From the NCBI GenBank assembly GCA_910586505.1, contig CAJUGV010000005.1:140810-204809 (forward strand): 64,000 bases of DNA, in the 5' to 3' direction. Under the pieces are notes generated by a model. It saw only the letters and a list, made by a program, of their open reading frames with translations. It ran no database searches and had not been told where the DNA came from. Below are positions 53,313-61,984 of the stretch, piece after piece (within the stretch, counting starts at the first letter, position 1; each line of letters begins with the position of its first letter). A program made the position numbers and the translations under genes. The DNA is from an uncultured Paraprevotella sp. GTDB taxonomy: Bacteria; Bacteroidota; Bacteroidia; Bacteroidales; Bacteroidaceae.

Positions 53313-54188
53313 TCACCGGAGAATTAAATAATCCGCATGGATTTGAGGCGTGTGCTGTCCCCAATATCGGTAGTAAAAGAAAAACCACCGGTTTTTCAGT
53401 TCCCTGCAATTCCGTACAAGCGAGAACAGCACGTAGGGTCGGCCCAGCGTGGAGAATGTGGCATCGTTGCCGGGAGTGGGGTCGAAAGACACCCATCCGT
53501 GGTCTTTCATATAGACTTCCGCCCATGAATGCTGCGCACCGTGGCCGTCGGATGATACGTTAATGCCGTAAGTGTGGCGCGCCGGGATTCCGGCTGCCCG
53601 GCAGAGTGCTACAAAAAGGTCGGTGAATTCCGTGCAGTCGCCACGCTTCTTGCGCAGCATTCCCAAGGCTCCGATATCATAGTCGTTGGGAACGTAAGTG
53701 AAGTTTTTCTGTGTGTAATGGAAAATGTTTTCTATGGTGTTTTCCTGTGTGCCTCCCTTAAGCGAATCGGCTTTGGCTTTTATTTCGGGCGAATCGCTGT
53801 CTATGCAATTCTCCGCTTTCAGCCAGCCGGACACATCTTCCTGGTCGGACGGCGGTTGTTTGCACCGTGTGTTATAGTCCTGCGCATATATTTTTCCTTT
53901 TATCTGTATGGATATCTGTTCTCCGGGCGTAGGACGTTCTAAATCAAATAGGGCAAACTTGTTGTTTCCGCTCATATAGATCGAATCGGGCTCTACACTG
54001 AATATGATGCCTTTGATGTGCTGGCGTCCCGGAATGCTTTGCGGAATAACCGTCTTGAACAGTATGCGGTTGCATGTACTGTCACACTTCAGGGTATAGC
54101 GGATCCGTAGTGTGAACTCCTTTCCTTTGGGTCGGGCTTGCAAACATAAGGAACATAAAAGAAAAATAATCAGGCTTACGTTTTTCAT
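53313..54188 (-). CDS. Transglutaminase-like secreted protein
   Basis: This 291-residue protein has a signal peptide (1-18), a beta-rich N-terminal domain and a transglutaminase-like cysteine-protease fold. The triad is Cys185 (KRGDCTEFTDLFVALCRAAG), His220 (AQHSWAEVY) and Asp236 (SFDPTPG). Bacterial members are usually peptidases or amidases rather than crosslinkers. It is the last gene of the phoH operon, 13 bases after lemA; its partners LemA and TPM are also envelope proteins. Confidence 0.85.
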   Translation of the reverse strand: MKNVSLIIFLLCSLCLQARPKGKEFTLRIRYTLKCDSTCNRILFKTVIPQSIPGRQHIKGIIFSVEPDSIYMSGNNKFALFDLERPTPGEQISIQIKGKIYAQDYNTRCKQPPSDQEDVSGWLKAENCIDSDSPEIKAKADSLKGGTQENTIENIFHYTQKNFTYVPNDYDIGALGMLRKKRGDCTEFTDLFVALCRAAGIPARHTYGINVSSDGHGAQHSWAEVYMKDHGWVSFDPTPGNDATFSTLGRPYVLFSLVRNCRELKNRWFFFYYRYWGQHTPQIHADYLILR

Positions 54189-54201
54189 GATGGCGGATAA
54201 A

Positions 54202-54798
54202 TTAGAATTCTACTTTCGGTGCGGCGGAAGTGCCTGCTTCGGCTTCGAATTTTTCTTTTTTGCTGAATCCGAACATGCCGGCAAACAGGTTGTTGGGGAA
54301 TGAACGTATCAGCACGTTATAGTCCTGCACGGCCGCATTGTAGCGTCGGCGCGCTTCGGTAATGCGGTTCTCCGTACCTTCCAACTGGGCCTGCAGTTCG
54401 GAGAAATTTTGGTTGGCGTGCAGTTCCGGATAGTTTTCCGTCACGGCCAGCAGGCGTCCGAGGGCAGAGCTGACGGCTCCCTGCGCTTTCTGGTATTCGG
54501 CCAGCTTCTCTGCCGTGAGATTGGTCGGGTCTACAGTGATTTGCGTGGCTTTGCTGCGTGCTTCCACAACGGCCTGCAGGGTGCTGCTTTCGTGGGCGGC
54601 ATATCCCTTTACGGTGCTTACCAGATTGGGAATCAGGTCGGCACGACGTTGATACTGAGTCTCCACGTTGCTCCATGCGGTGGATACGGCTTCATCCTTT
54701 TCCACCATCTTGTTGTATGAACAACTGTTTAAAAGAACCATGCACACCATCGCAATGGCGGCGGTCATCCATTTCTTTGTTTTCATTGTCTTGCTCAT
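54202..54798 (-). CDS. LemA family lipoprotein
   Basis: This 198-residue protein begins MSKTMKTKKWMTAAIAMV and has a lipobox at VLLNSCSYNKM. The LemA body follows: EKDEAVSTAWSNVETQYQRR, ADLIPNLVSTVKGYAAHES, and a long helix to ARRRYNAAVQDYNVLI. An upstream in-frame ATG at 54906 would run into the TPM gene, so the ATG at 54798 is used. LemA proteins form helical bundles at the envelope and often sit beside TPM-domain proteins, as here. Their function is unclear. Confidence 0.9.
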   Translation of the reverse strand: MSKTMKTKKWMTAAIAMVCMVLLNSCSYNKMVEKDEAVSTAWSNVETQYQRRADLIPNLVSTVKGYAAHESSTLQAVVEARSKATQITVDPTNLTAEKLAEYQKAQGAVSSALGRLLAVTENYPELHANQNFSELQAQLEGTENRITEARRRYNAAVQDYNVLIRSFPNNLFAGMFGFSKKEKFEAEAGTSAAPKVEF

Positions 54799-54835
54799 TT
54801 TAGTTTGACATATAATTCGATATAGGGTGTGATTG

Positions 54836-55762
54836 TCAGAATTTTCCGCCGGCACCGCCTCCACCGAAACTTCCGCCTCCGAAGCTGCCCCCGCCAAATC
54901 CTCCACCGAAGCCCCTGCCTCCGAATCCCCGGTGAAAGGGGCCTGCTACGGGAGGGAATCCTCCGAAGCCTGTGCCGTTGTCAAACGGTTCGTCGTGTGT
55001 GCGGCATTCGGTGTGTCCGCACTTGGGGCAGCGGTAATAGACGCGGTGGTGTTCCACTTTTCTGTATCTGTCTGTCTTGACTTCCGAATTGATGCGGTGC
55101 ATGGGATAGTGTTTGCATTTGGGACATCTGTTCTGCCTGCGGTTCGACCAGACTGAAATCAGTATGCTTCCGGCGAAAATTATGATGACAAGTCCCAGAA
55201 AGCCGAAGCCTTCTCCGTCTTCGGCATCTAGGGTATCGCTGTTAAGCAGGGAGGCGTCGCCTTTGACGACATCGCACACGGCAGTCACGGTTTGCAGCAT
55301 GGCTTTGTCCCATTCGCCTTTTTTCAGATAGGGTACCATGTAGCGGTTTTCTATCCTGCGGCAGATGGCATCGGGCAGCGTACCTTCCAGGCCCTCGCCT
55401 GTCAGAATCTGGTAGCAACGGTCGCGGGTGGAGAGCAGGATAATGAGTCCGGTGTTTTGTTTGTTGCCTACGCCGAGCTTGTTGCCCAGTGTGATGGCAA
55501 AGTCATAACATTCTCCTCCTTCCACATGCTCCACAGCGGCGACTACGGACTGCACCCCCTTCTCCGTTTCCAGTTGCGTAAGCATGTCGTCCATCTGTTT
55601 TACAGTCTGTGCGGAAAGGATACCGTCGGGATTGACCACATGCCTGGTCTTGTCTTGTAAATAGACCATAGGAAGATTGTCGGGTGTATATGTGCCGGCA
55701 TGCACGGGCTGTAAGCTGTGGCATACGACCAGTAAGAGGAAAAGACAAATAGATTTCTTCAT
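54836..55762 (-). CDS. TPM-domain membrane protein with zinc ribbon and glycine-rich tail
   Basis: This 308-residue protein has a signal peptide (1-22), a TPM domain (VNPDGILSAQTVKQMDDMLT; NTGLIILLSTRDRCYQILTG), one membrane segment (187-205), and a cytoplasmic zinc ribbon with CPKC at 213-216 and 245-248. The tail is a repetitive FGGGSFGGG run (262-308). TPM domains occur in a thylakoid photosystem repair protein and in bacterial YgcG-like proteins. The LemA-TPM pairing is conserved in bacteria. The zinc ribbon between membrane and glycine tail is a less usual addition. Confidence 0.85.
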   Translation of the reverse strand: MKKSICLFLLLVVCHSLQPVHAGTYTPDNLPMVYLQDKTRHVVNPDGILSAQTVKQMDDMLTQLETEKGVQSVVAAVEHVEGGECYDFAITLGNKLGVGNKQNTGLIILLSTRDRCYQILTGEGLEGTLPDAICRRIENRYMVPYLKKGEWDKAMLQTVTAVCDVVKGDASLLNSDTLDAEDGEGFGFLGLVIIIFAGSILISVWSNRRQNRCPKCKHYPMHRINSEVKTDRYRKVEHHRVYYRCPKCGHTECRTHDEPFDNGTGFGGFPPVAGPFHRGFGGRGFGGGFGGGSFGGGSFGGGGAGGKF

Positions 55763-55774
55763 GACACTGTTTCT

Positions 55775-56776
55775 TTACTTGCACGGCAAGTTATTCATAT
55801 CTTTTGGAATATTGTATTTTCCGACGAATCTTTTTATTATTTCTGTGTAATCTTTAGCATATTTAAGATAAGAATCGGCATGTGTGGCGCCTTTTACTTT
55901 CCATTGTTCTTTGATGCCCGTTTTGGCGGCATACAGGCTGTCGCCCATCCAGGTGGGTACGAAAGTGTCCTCCGTGCCGTGAATGAACAGCATGGGCAGA
56001 CGGCATTTTTTCACTTGGCTCAGCGGAGAAGCTTCGCGGAAATTCCATCCGAAACGTAGGTGGGTAGCCATACTGGCCAGATGGAGCAGTGGGAACGCGG
56101 GAAGTCCGAACCGGTTTTTCAGCTCGTTTTCATATTCGTCCCATACGCTGGTATAGCCGCAATCTTCTACAAAACAGTGTACGTATGCGGGAAGAGGCTC
56201 ACCGCTTACGCAGACGGTTGTGGCGGCTCCCATGGAGATGCCGTGTATGACCATGTCGGTGGCGGCGGCTGGGGTGGAGAATAGTTCGTTGGCCACTTCC
56301 ATCCACCGCAATACGTCCAGCCGGTCTTTCCATCCCATCTGTATGTGGTTTCCTCCGCTCAGGCCGGCAAAACGCAGGTCGGGGAGCAATACGTTGTAGT
56401 GCAGGTCATGATGGTAAAGATAGGCCATGTGAAGCATGCGTACGGCGTTGTCTGTGTATCCGTGTACGGCTACGGCCGTGCGGGTGGTCGTACTGTCTGC
56501 GTAAAGGTAGAGAGCATGTAGGCTGGTTCCGTCCTCTGCTACGATGAATGTGTCCCGCAGGGCGTTTACCTGTTGCAGGCTGTCAACCCACTGTGACAGG
56601 AACGGATAGTGTTCATACATGTAGGCATAGGATTTCTCTATGTTTTTCCCGCGTTCGTTTCCGCCGGCTTTCAGTGCATACCATTGCAGGTACAGCGTAC
56701 TGCCGGCCAGCATGATGATAATGATGGTCAGGACGGTCAGGATGACCCTTGTGACTTTGTTTTTCTTCTTTTTCAT
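55775..56776 (-). CDS. Membrane-anchored alpha/beta hydrolase
   Basis: This 333-residue protein has a basic N-terminus and one membrane segment (about 11-30), then an alpha/beta hydrolase fold. It has VAVHGYTDNA (oxyanion region), the nucleophile Ser181 in HGISMGAAT, Asp in FIHGTEDTFVP and His in ATHADSY. Family and substrate are unknown; a lipase, esterase or peptidase role is possible. It lies between aroE (3-base gap) and the TPM gene (12-base gap) in a long operon. Confidence 0.82.
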   Translation of the reverse strand: MKKKKNKVTRVILTVLTIIIIMLAGSTLYLQWYALKAGGNERGKNIEKSYAYMYEHYPFLSQWVDSLQQVNALRDTFIVAEDGTSLHALYLYADSTTTRTAVAVHGYTDNAVRMLHMAYLYHHDLHYNVLLPDLRFAGLSGGNHIQMGWKDRLDVLRWMEVANELFSTPAAATDMVIHGISMGAATTVCVSGEPLPAYVHCFVEDCGYTSVWDEYENELKNRFGLPAFPLLHLASMATHLRFGWNFREASPLSQVKKCRLPMLFIHGTEDTFVPTWMGDSLYAAKTGIKEQWKVKGATHADSYLKYAKDYTEIIKRFVGKYNIPKDMNNLPCK

Positions 56777-56779
56777 ATT

Positions 56780-57526
56780 TCAGTCTTTACTGTGCCAGAA
56801 CTCCCATCCGGCCTGTGCCTGAAGAGTCAGCATCTCCAAACCGTTTTTAGTGACGGCTCCGCGTTCGCGTCCTTTTCTGAGAAACAGTGTTTCTTCGGGG
56901 TTATAGACAAGGTCGTAAAGCAGATGATTATTCCCGATAGCTGCATAAGGCAGTTCGGGACATTCTTCAGTGTGGGGGTATGTTCCTACGGGAGTGCAGT
57001 TTACGATGATTTGGTATTCGTTTATAATGTCCGCCGTGATCTGGCTGTAATCCAGCATGCCCTCTTTCGGATTTCGGCTTACGAAAGTGTAGTCAAGGCC
57101 TATTTGACGAAGACCGTAGCAAATGGCTTTTGATGCTCCTCCCGTTCCCAGTATCAGGGCTTTGCGATGATGCGGGGTTAACAGGGGGGAGATGGAGCGG
57201 GTGAAGCCGATGACATCGGAGTTGAATCCTTTCAGGAAAATATTGCCGTTACGGATTCCGATGCGTACGACATTGACAGCGCCTATCTGACGGGCCTCTT
57301 CACTGAGTTCGTCCATATAGGCCATTATTTTTTCTTTATAGGGAATGGTCACGTTGAGGCCGTGCAGGTCGGGATTGCCTGACAGAATATCGGGAAAACT
57401 GTTTACTGACGGTATTTCGAAATTGATATATTCGGCGTCGATGTTTTCGTTGCGGAATTTTTTGTTAAAGAAGTCACGCGAAAAAGAGTGACCTAAAGGA
57501 TAGCCTACTAATCCGTATTTATCCAT
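56780..57526 (-). CDS. aroE: Shikimate dehydrogenase
   Basis: This 248-residue enzyme reduces 3-dehydroshikimate with NADPH in aromatic amino acid synthesis. It has YGLVGYPLGHSFS (Ser14 and Ser16 bind shikimate), GLNVTIPYKEKIM with the catalytic Lys, and the dinucleotide loop LILGTGGASKAI. It is slightly shorter than E. coli AroE, as usual in Bacteroidetes. It follows menG by 11 bases. Confidence 0.94.
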   Translation of the reverse strand: MDKYGLVGYPLGHSFSRDFFNKKFRNENIDAEYINFEIPSVNSFPDILSGNPDLHGLNVTIPYKEKIMAYMDELSEEARQIGAVNVVRIGIRNGNIFLKGFNSDVIGFTRSISPLLTPHHRKALILGTGGASKAICYGLRQIGLDYTFVSRNPKEGMLDYSQITADIINEYQIIVNCTPVGTYPHTEECPELPYAAIGNNHLLYDLVYNPEETLFLRKGRERGAVTKNGLEMLTLQAQAGWEFWHSKD

Positions 57527-57537
57527 AGTATGAGTTC

Positions 57538-58272
57538 CTATTTTGTGGCGAGATACATGGTGCTGATGCCAAAAGTGAAACGTTTGAAGCGTACATCGGA
57601 GAAGCCTGCTTTCCGAATGATGCCTTGCATGATTTCCCCTTGCGGAAAGGCTGCCATAGTGGCCGGAAGGTAAGTATAGGCGCTGTGGTCCTTGGAGATG
57701 ATCCGGCCTATCAGGGGCATGAATATTTTGGCATAGACGGAAAAAAGCTGTTTCATGGGAAAACGGCGGGGCGAACTCAGTTCGATAATGAGCAGGTGGC
57801 CTCCCGGTTTCAAAACTCTGTGCATTTCTTTCAGCCCTTTGTCCAGGTGTTCGAAATTGCGTACGCCGTAAGCCACGGTTACGGCATCGAATGTCGCGTC
57901 GCCGAACGACAGAGCCTCGCAGTCTTCATGCCTGAAACTGATGATATGTTCCAAGTCGGCGGCTTTCACTTTCTGTTGTCCAATCTGCATCATGCCTTCG
58001 GAAATGTCGACACCGGTGATGGTTTGTGGTGAAAGACGACGGGCCGACAGGATGGCAAAGTCGCCTGTACCGGTGGCTACATCAAGGATATGAAGGGGGC
58101 GGAAAGGGCGCAGGGAGTCGACGGCAGTGCGCCGCCAACTCTTGTCAATGCCCCATGAAAGGAAATGGTTCAGACGGTCATAAGAATGGGCGATGTGGTC
58201 GAACATAAGTTCCACTTGCTCACGTTTATGCCCGCTGTCCTTATACGGTTTTATTTTTTCTTGTCCGTACAC
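57538..58272 (-). CDS. menG: Demethylmenaquinone methyltransferase
   Basis: This 244-residue class I SAM methyltransferase does the last step of menaquinone synthesis (UbiE/MenG family). It has FDHIAHSYDRLNHFLSWGID, the SAM loop LDVATGTGDFAIL, FDAVTVAYGVRNFEHLDKGL and RVLKPGGHLLIIELSSP. Bacteroides make menaquinone rather than ubiquinone, so MenG is the right reading. It lies between purC and aroE with 11-base gaps. Confidence 0.94.
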   Translation of the reverse strand: MYGQEKIKPYKDSGHKREQVELMFDHIAHSYDRLNHFLSWGIDKSWRRTAVDSLRPFRPLHILDVATGTGDFAILSARRLSPQTITGVDISEGMMQIGQQKVKAADLEHIISFRHEDCEALSFGDATFDAVTVAYGVRNFEHLDKGLKEMHRVLKPGGHLLIIELSSPRRFPMKQLFSVYAKIFMPLIGRIISKDHSAYTYLPATMAAFPQGEIMQGIIRKAGFSDVRFKRFTFGISTMYLATK

Positions 58273-58283
58273 GTCACGTGTCT

Positions 58284-59231
58284 TTATTTACGGTTCAGAT
58301 ATTCGGTGACGTTCTTTTCTATACGTGCGGCCAGATCTGCCTGGTTGTCGGCTTTGCAGAACTTATTGCCTACTATATGCTCGTATAGTTCGATATAGCG
58401 TTCGGATACGCTGTTCACGTATTCATCCGTCATTTCAGGTACTTGCTGGCCGTCCTTTCCCATGAAATTGTGGTCGATGAGCCATTGGCGTACGAACTCC
58501 TTGGAGAGCTGCTTCTGCGGTTCGCCTTTCTCAAATTTTTCCTGATAGCCTTCGGCATAGAAATAGCGGCTGGAGTCTGGGGTATGGATTTCGTCGATCA
58601 GATATACTTTGCCGTCTTTTTTCCCGAACTCATACTTGGTATCGACCAGAATCAGTCCTTTCTCGGCTGCCATTTCCGTACCGCGTGCGAAAAGAGCGTA
58701 GGTGTACTTCTCCATCTGTTCGTAGTCTTCCTTGCTTACGATTCCCTGTGCGATGATTTCTTCCTTGGAGATGTTCTCATCGTGTCCGGCATCGGCCTTG
58801 GTAGTGGGAGTAATAATAGGAGTGGGGAACTTCTGGTTCTCTTTCATTCCCTCCGGGAGTTTCACCCCACAGAGTTCGCGGCATCCGTTCTTGTATTCAC
58901 GCCATGCCGAGCCGGTCAGATAGCCCCGGATGATCATTTCCACACGGAAGCCCTCGCATTTCAGTCCTACTGTAACCATGGGGTCGGGGGTAGCCAGTTT
59001 CCAGTTGGGTACGATATCGCTCGTTGCGTCGAGGAAAGTGGCGGCAATCTGGTTGAGCACCTGGCCTTTGAAAGGAATACCCTTGGGAAGAATGACATCG
59101 AAAGCGGAAATACGGTCTGTGGCGACCATGACCATCAGCTCGTCGTTGATGTCGTATACATCGCGTACTTTACCGTGATATACGCTTTTCTGTCCCGGAA
59201 AGTTGAAATCTGTGTGAGTTAAAGCTTTCAT
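58284..59231 (-). CDS. purC: SAICAR synthase
   Basis: This 315-residue enzyme joins aspartate to CAIR in purine synthesis. It has GKVRDVYDINDELMVMVATD, AFDVILPKGIPFKGQVLNQI, and ILVDTKYEFGKKDGKVYLID. The ATG at 59231 (KALTHTDFNFPGQKS) is chosen; an in-frame ATG at 59270 would overlap phoH. It follows phoH by 35 bases. Confidence 0.95.
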   Translation of the reverse strand: MKALTHTDFNFPGQKSVYHGKVRDVYDINDELMVMVATDRISAFDVILPKGIPFKGQVLNQIAATFLDATSDIVPNWKLATPDPMVTVGLKCEGFRVEMIIRGYLTGSAWREYKNGCRELCGVKLPEGMKENQKFPTPIITPTTKADAGHDENISKEEIIAQGIVSKEDYEQMEKYTYALFARGTEMAAEKGLILVDTKYEFGKKDGKVYLIDEIHTPDSSRYFYAEGYQEKFEKGEPQKQLSKEFVRQWLIDHNFMGKDGQQVPEMTDEYVNSVSERYIELYEHIVGNKFCKADNQADLAARIEKNVTEYLNRK

Positions 59232-59266
59232 ATCTTTATGTTTTAAAGTTGAGTTTTTACAGGTGG

Positions 59267-60292
59267 TCAATTGTCCCTCATACTTGTGGGATCTGTGAAA
59301 ATGAGTGTTTCTTCATTGGGTTGTCTGGAGATGCTGTGCTTGCGTACGGCCTCATTCTTTTTGTCGTACCGTTCGTATGCCTCCACAATGCGGGTAACCA
59401 GTTTGTGGCGTACGATATCTTTTTTATCCATCCGGATACAGGTGACGCCATTTACGTTTTTAAGGACAGATACGGCTTCTACAAGTCCCGAACGCTGGGA
59501 GGGTGGGAGGTCGATCTGTGTCATGTCGCCCGTGATGATCATCTTTGTATTGGTTCCCATACGTGTGAGGAACATTTTGATCTGTGCCGTAGTGGTGTTC
59601 TGTGCTTCGTCCAGAATGACCACGGCGTCGTTCAGCGTACGTCCCCGCATGAAAGCCAGCGGAGCAATCTGGATGATATTCTGTTCCATCATCTCCTGTA
59701 GTTTTGTGGCGGGTATCATGTCCTGCAAAGCATCGTAGAGAGGTTGCAGATAAGGGTCTATCTTGTCTTTCATGTCACCGGGGAGAAACCCTAATTTCTC
59801 ACCGGCCTCCACGGCAGGTCTGCTTAAAATGATTTTGCGAATCTCTTTGTTTTTTAATGCTTTTACGGCAAGTGCGATACTGGTGTACGTTTTTCCGGAT
59901 CCGGCCGGTCCGATGGCGAAGATCATATCGTCGCTTTCGTATGCCCGGACCAACTTCTGCTGATTCTCACTACGGGCAGTGATGGGTTTTCCGTTTACGC
60001 TGTATACGATGGCGTTTTCCGTACATTCTTTCTGTGTCTTGCGCCCTTTGATGATGGCTAATATGTCTTCTTCTTTCAGGCTGTTATATTTGACACAATG
60101 TTTTTCAATGGCTGCGATGTTTTCTTCAAAGGCACACATTTCCTCCTCGTCGCCCATCACTTTGATGATGTTGCCCCGGGCCACGATGCGCAGTTTGGGG
60201 TAGAGAGCCTTGATCATTTGAATGTTGACGTTGTTGACGCCGTAGAAAATAACAAGGTCTACGTCTTCCAGTACGATATGCTTTTCTGTCAT
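59267..60292 (-). CDS. PhoH family ATPase
   Basis: This 341-residue protein has an N-terminal KH-like region and a PhoH nucleotide-binding domain: FAIGPAGSGKTYTSIALAV (Walker A), IILSRPAVEAGEKLGFLPGD and VILDEAQNTT (Walker B). PhoH proteins are ATPases tied to RNA metabolism; the exact role is unknown. It leads the eight-gene operon and has a -7 box just upstream. Confidence 0.92.
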   Translation of the reverse strand: MTEKHIVLEDVDLVIFYGVNNVNIQMIKALYPKLRIVARGNIIKVMGDEEEMCAFEENIAAIEKHCVKYNSLKEEDILAIIKGRKTQKECTENAIVYSVNGKPITARSENQQKLVRAYESDDMIFAIGPAGSGKTYTSIALAVKALKNKEIRKIILSRPAVEAGEKLGFLPGDMKDKIDPYLQPLYDALQDMIPATKLQEMMEQNIIQIAPLAFMRGRTLNDAVVILDEAQNTTTAQIKMFLTRMGTNTKMIITGDMTQIDLPPSQRSGLVEAVSVLKNVNGVTCIRMDKKDIVRHKLVTRIVEAYERYDKKNEAVRKHSISRQPNEETLIFTDPTSMRDN

Positions 60293-60308
60293 TCGCTTAA
60301 TTTTGCCG

Positions 60309-60316
60309 CAAATTTA
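60309..60316 (-). promoter_or_regulatory. Promoter -7 box of the phoH operon
   Basis: The minus strand reads TAAATTTG, 17 bases before the phoH start, implying a very short leader. Confidence 0.6.
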
Positions 60317-60326
60317 CGCATTAAGT

Positions 60327-60356
60327 TTTGAATTAGCCACGTTTTACGTATCTTTG
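60327..60356 (+). promoter_or_regulatory. Complete promoter of the DUF5715 gene
   Basis: TTTG (60327-60330) and TATCTTTG (60349-60356) are 18 bases apart, a good Bacteroidetes promoter. It ends 22 bases before the TTG start. Confidence 0.75.
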
Positions 60357-60378
60357 TGTCGCTTAAAAAAGAAAATAA

Positions 60379-61200
60379 TTGAGAAAGCTCAAAAGGGAAA
60401 TATTTGTGGGACTGGCGGGAATGACTGTCGGCGTTTTGGGAGTGGTGCGCTGCGTCAATCCGGAAATCGTGGGTGAGGCCGCAGCCGTTGGTGCATTGCA
60501 GGAAGAAGCGGCAATGCCGATTGTTGCGACGGGTTTGATGTCGGAAGCGGGGAAAGTGACACCTAAGGCCGGATTGCATACGCCTTATGTTATGCCCGTC
60601 TTTAAAGATAGCGCCGGTTCTCCGTTGAAGAATAGGATATATAGTGTGGCCGGATTCGGACGGACTTTTCCTGATTTGCAGGACGTACATATAGTGGCGG
60701 CACGCAAATGGGGAGTGCCTCCGGTAAAAGACAGGGAGGAGGCTGAGCGGAGGAAAGACGAGCTGGTTTATGTAGGCAGCAATCCTTTCTATACTATGGA
60801 TAAGAAAATGTCTTATTCCATACCTTATCTTGTACCCCGCGCCAGTGATCTTTTACAAAAGATCAGCCGTAATTTTCTGGATTCTCTTGCCATCAAACAG
60901 ATTCCGTTGCATACGTTGATCGTGACCTCCGTTCTGAGAACGGAGAATGATGTGCGCCGGTTGCGCCGTTTTAATTGCAATGCGTCCGAAGAGAGTTGCC
61001 ATCGTTTTGGAACTACTTTTGATGTTTGTTATAACCGTTACAATACCGTGAGGCATCCGGACGGACCGGAACGGAGGGCCGTGAGAAACGATTCGCTGAA
61101 ATGGGTGTTGTCGGAAGTGTTGCGCGATTTGCGTCAACAAGAGCTTTGTTATGTAAAGTATGAAGTAAAGCAAGGTTGTTTTCACATCACGGTGAGGTAA
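60379..61200 (+). CDS. DUF5715 family protein, M15-peptidase-like
   Basis: This 273-residue protein starts with a TTG codon and has an N-terminal membrane or signal segment (EIFVGLAGMTVGVLGVV). The C-terminal half has SVLRTENDVRRLRRFN, NASEESCHRFGTTFDVCYNR and GCFHITVR. These resemble the zinc-binding SxHxxGxAxD and HxH motifs of D-Ala-D-Ala carboxypeptidases of the M15/VanY type, so a peptidoglycan role is plausible. The match is partial: the last motif has one His. It is transcribed divergently from phoH. Confidence 0.75.
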   Translation: MRKLKREIFVGLAGMTVGVLGVVRCVNPEIVGEAAAVGALQEEAAMPIVATGLMSEAGKVTPKAGLHTPYVMPVFKDSAGSPLKNRIYSVAGFGRTFPDLQDVHIVAARKWGVPPVKDREEAERRKDELVYVGSNPFYTMDKKMSYSIPYLVPRASDLLQKISRNFLDSLAIKQIPLHTLIVTSVLRTENDVRRLRRFNCNASEESCHRFGTTFDVCYNRYNTVRHPDGPERRAVRNDSLKWVLSEVLRDLRQQELCYVKYEVKQGCFHITVR

Positions 61201-61203
61201 TAC

Positions 61204-61276
61204 GGTTAAACCAATTCTCTCCTGACGTGTCCTTATATATAAGGGGAAAAGGTTAAACCAATAATTATATATAAGG
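61204..61276 (+). repeat. Duplicated leader motif upstream of the small periplasmic protein gene
   Basis: Two direct repeats alternate: GGTTAAACCAAT at 61204-61215 and 61251-61262, and TTATATATAAGG at 61233-61244 and 61265-61276. The first copy of the latter is part of a perfect palindrome, CCTTATATATAAGG (61231-61244). The second lies one base before the ATG and includes the likely ribosome-binding AAGG. Confidence 0.6.
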
Positions 61277-61277
61277 T

Positions 61278-61829
61278 ATGATAAGAAAAATAGTATTTGG
61301 GGGAGTTTGTATGGCTGGGCTGATGTGGCCGGCAAGTGTTGATGCGCAAAAAACGGACGGAAACAGAAACGGGTCGCGTCGGGAAATGATGGTGGAAAAG
61401 CGGGCCGAACGCCTTGCCGGAGAATTGAAGCTGGACGGAGAGAGCCGGGCGGAATTTCTGACTGTGTATAAGAATTATCAAGAAGAGTTGATGCGGCATC
61501 GCGGCGCACGTTCCCTTTCAAAAGATGCTTCTGCAAGAAAGAATGCGGAACTGACGGAGGAAGAGGCTGCCGAATGTATAAAGGCGGAGTTTGATAGGAA
61601 AGCACAGCAGATCGTAGATGCTTACAATGCGCTTGAGGTGCAGAAAAAGTATTATGAAATCTTTTCTAGGACATTGTCGGCCAAACAACTGATGAAAGTT
61701 TTTGTGCCGGAGAAAGAGGGTAGCGGGCGCTACGGCGGACGGCCCGAAGCTGGAAGAGGGAGCGGGCATTCTTTCGGGCGTCAGCACGAATTTACGCGCA
61801 GTGCGGTCGGCATGGACGGAGAATGGTGA
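61278..61829 (+). CDS. Small periplasmic helical protein (Spy/CpxP-like layout)
   Basis: This 183-residue protein has a signal peptide (1-23) and a charged helical body: REMMVEKRAERLAGELKLD, then KKYYEIFSRTLSAKQLMKVF. The C-terminal 40 residues are rich in Gly, Arg and Ser. The helix-turn pattern with a closing LSAKQ helix recalls Spy/CpxP-like periplasmic proteins, which in Bacteroidetes often sit near ECF sigma factors; none is visible here. Function unknown. It lies 77 bases after DUF5715 and ends at a terminator. Confidence 0.7.
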   Translation: MIRKIVFGGVCMAGLMWPASVDAQKTDGNRNGSRREMMVEKRAERLAGELKLDGESRAEFLTVYKNYQEELMRHRGARSLSKDASARKNAELTEEEAAECIKAEFDRKAQQIVDAYNALEVQKKYYEIFSRTLSAKQLMKVFVPEKEGSGRYGGRPEAGRGSGHSFGRQHEFTRSAVGMDGEW

Positions 61830-61856
61830 TTGATGGTTAAGAAGGGAATTGTGTAT

Positions 61857-61897
61857 AAGAGGTGATTTGCATAGACAAATTGCCTCTTTTTGTTTTT
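61857..61897 (+). terminator. Rho-independent terminator after the small periplasmic protein gene
   Basis: AAGAGGTGATTTG (61857-61869) pairs with CAAATTGCCTCTT (61876-61888) with two G-U pairs and is followed by TTTGTTTTT. Confidence 0.85.
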
Positions 61898-61984
61898 CTT
61901 TAGGAATGAACGTCTTGTTTATGGCCTTTTTGGGGTGTTCTGTTGTTTTTATGTTCCTTTTTACTCTTTTTTCACAATAGAAGT

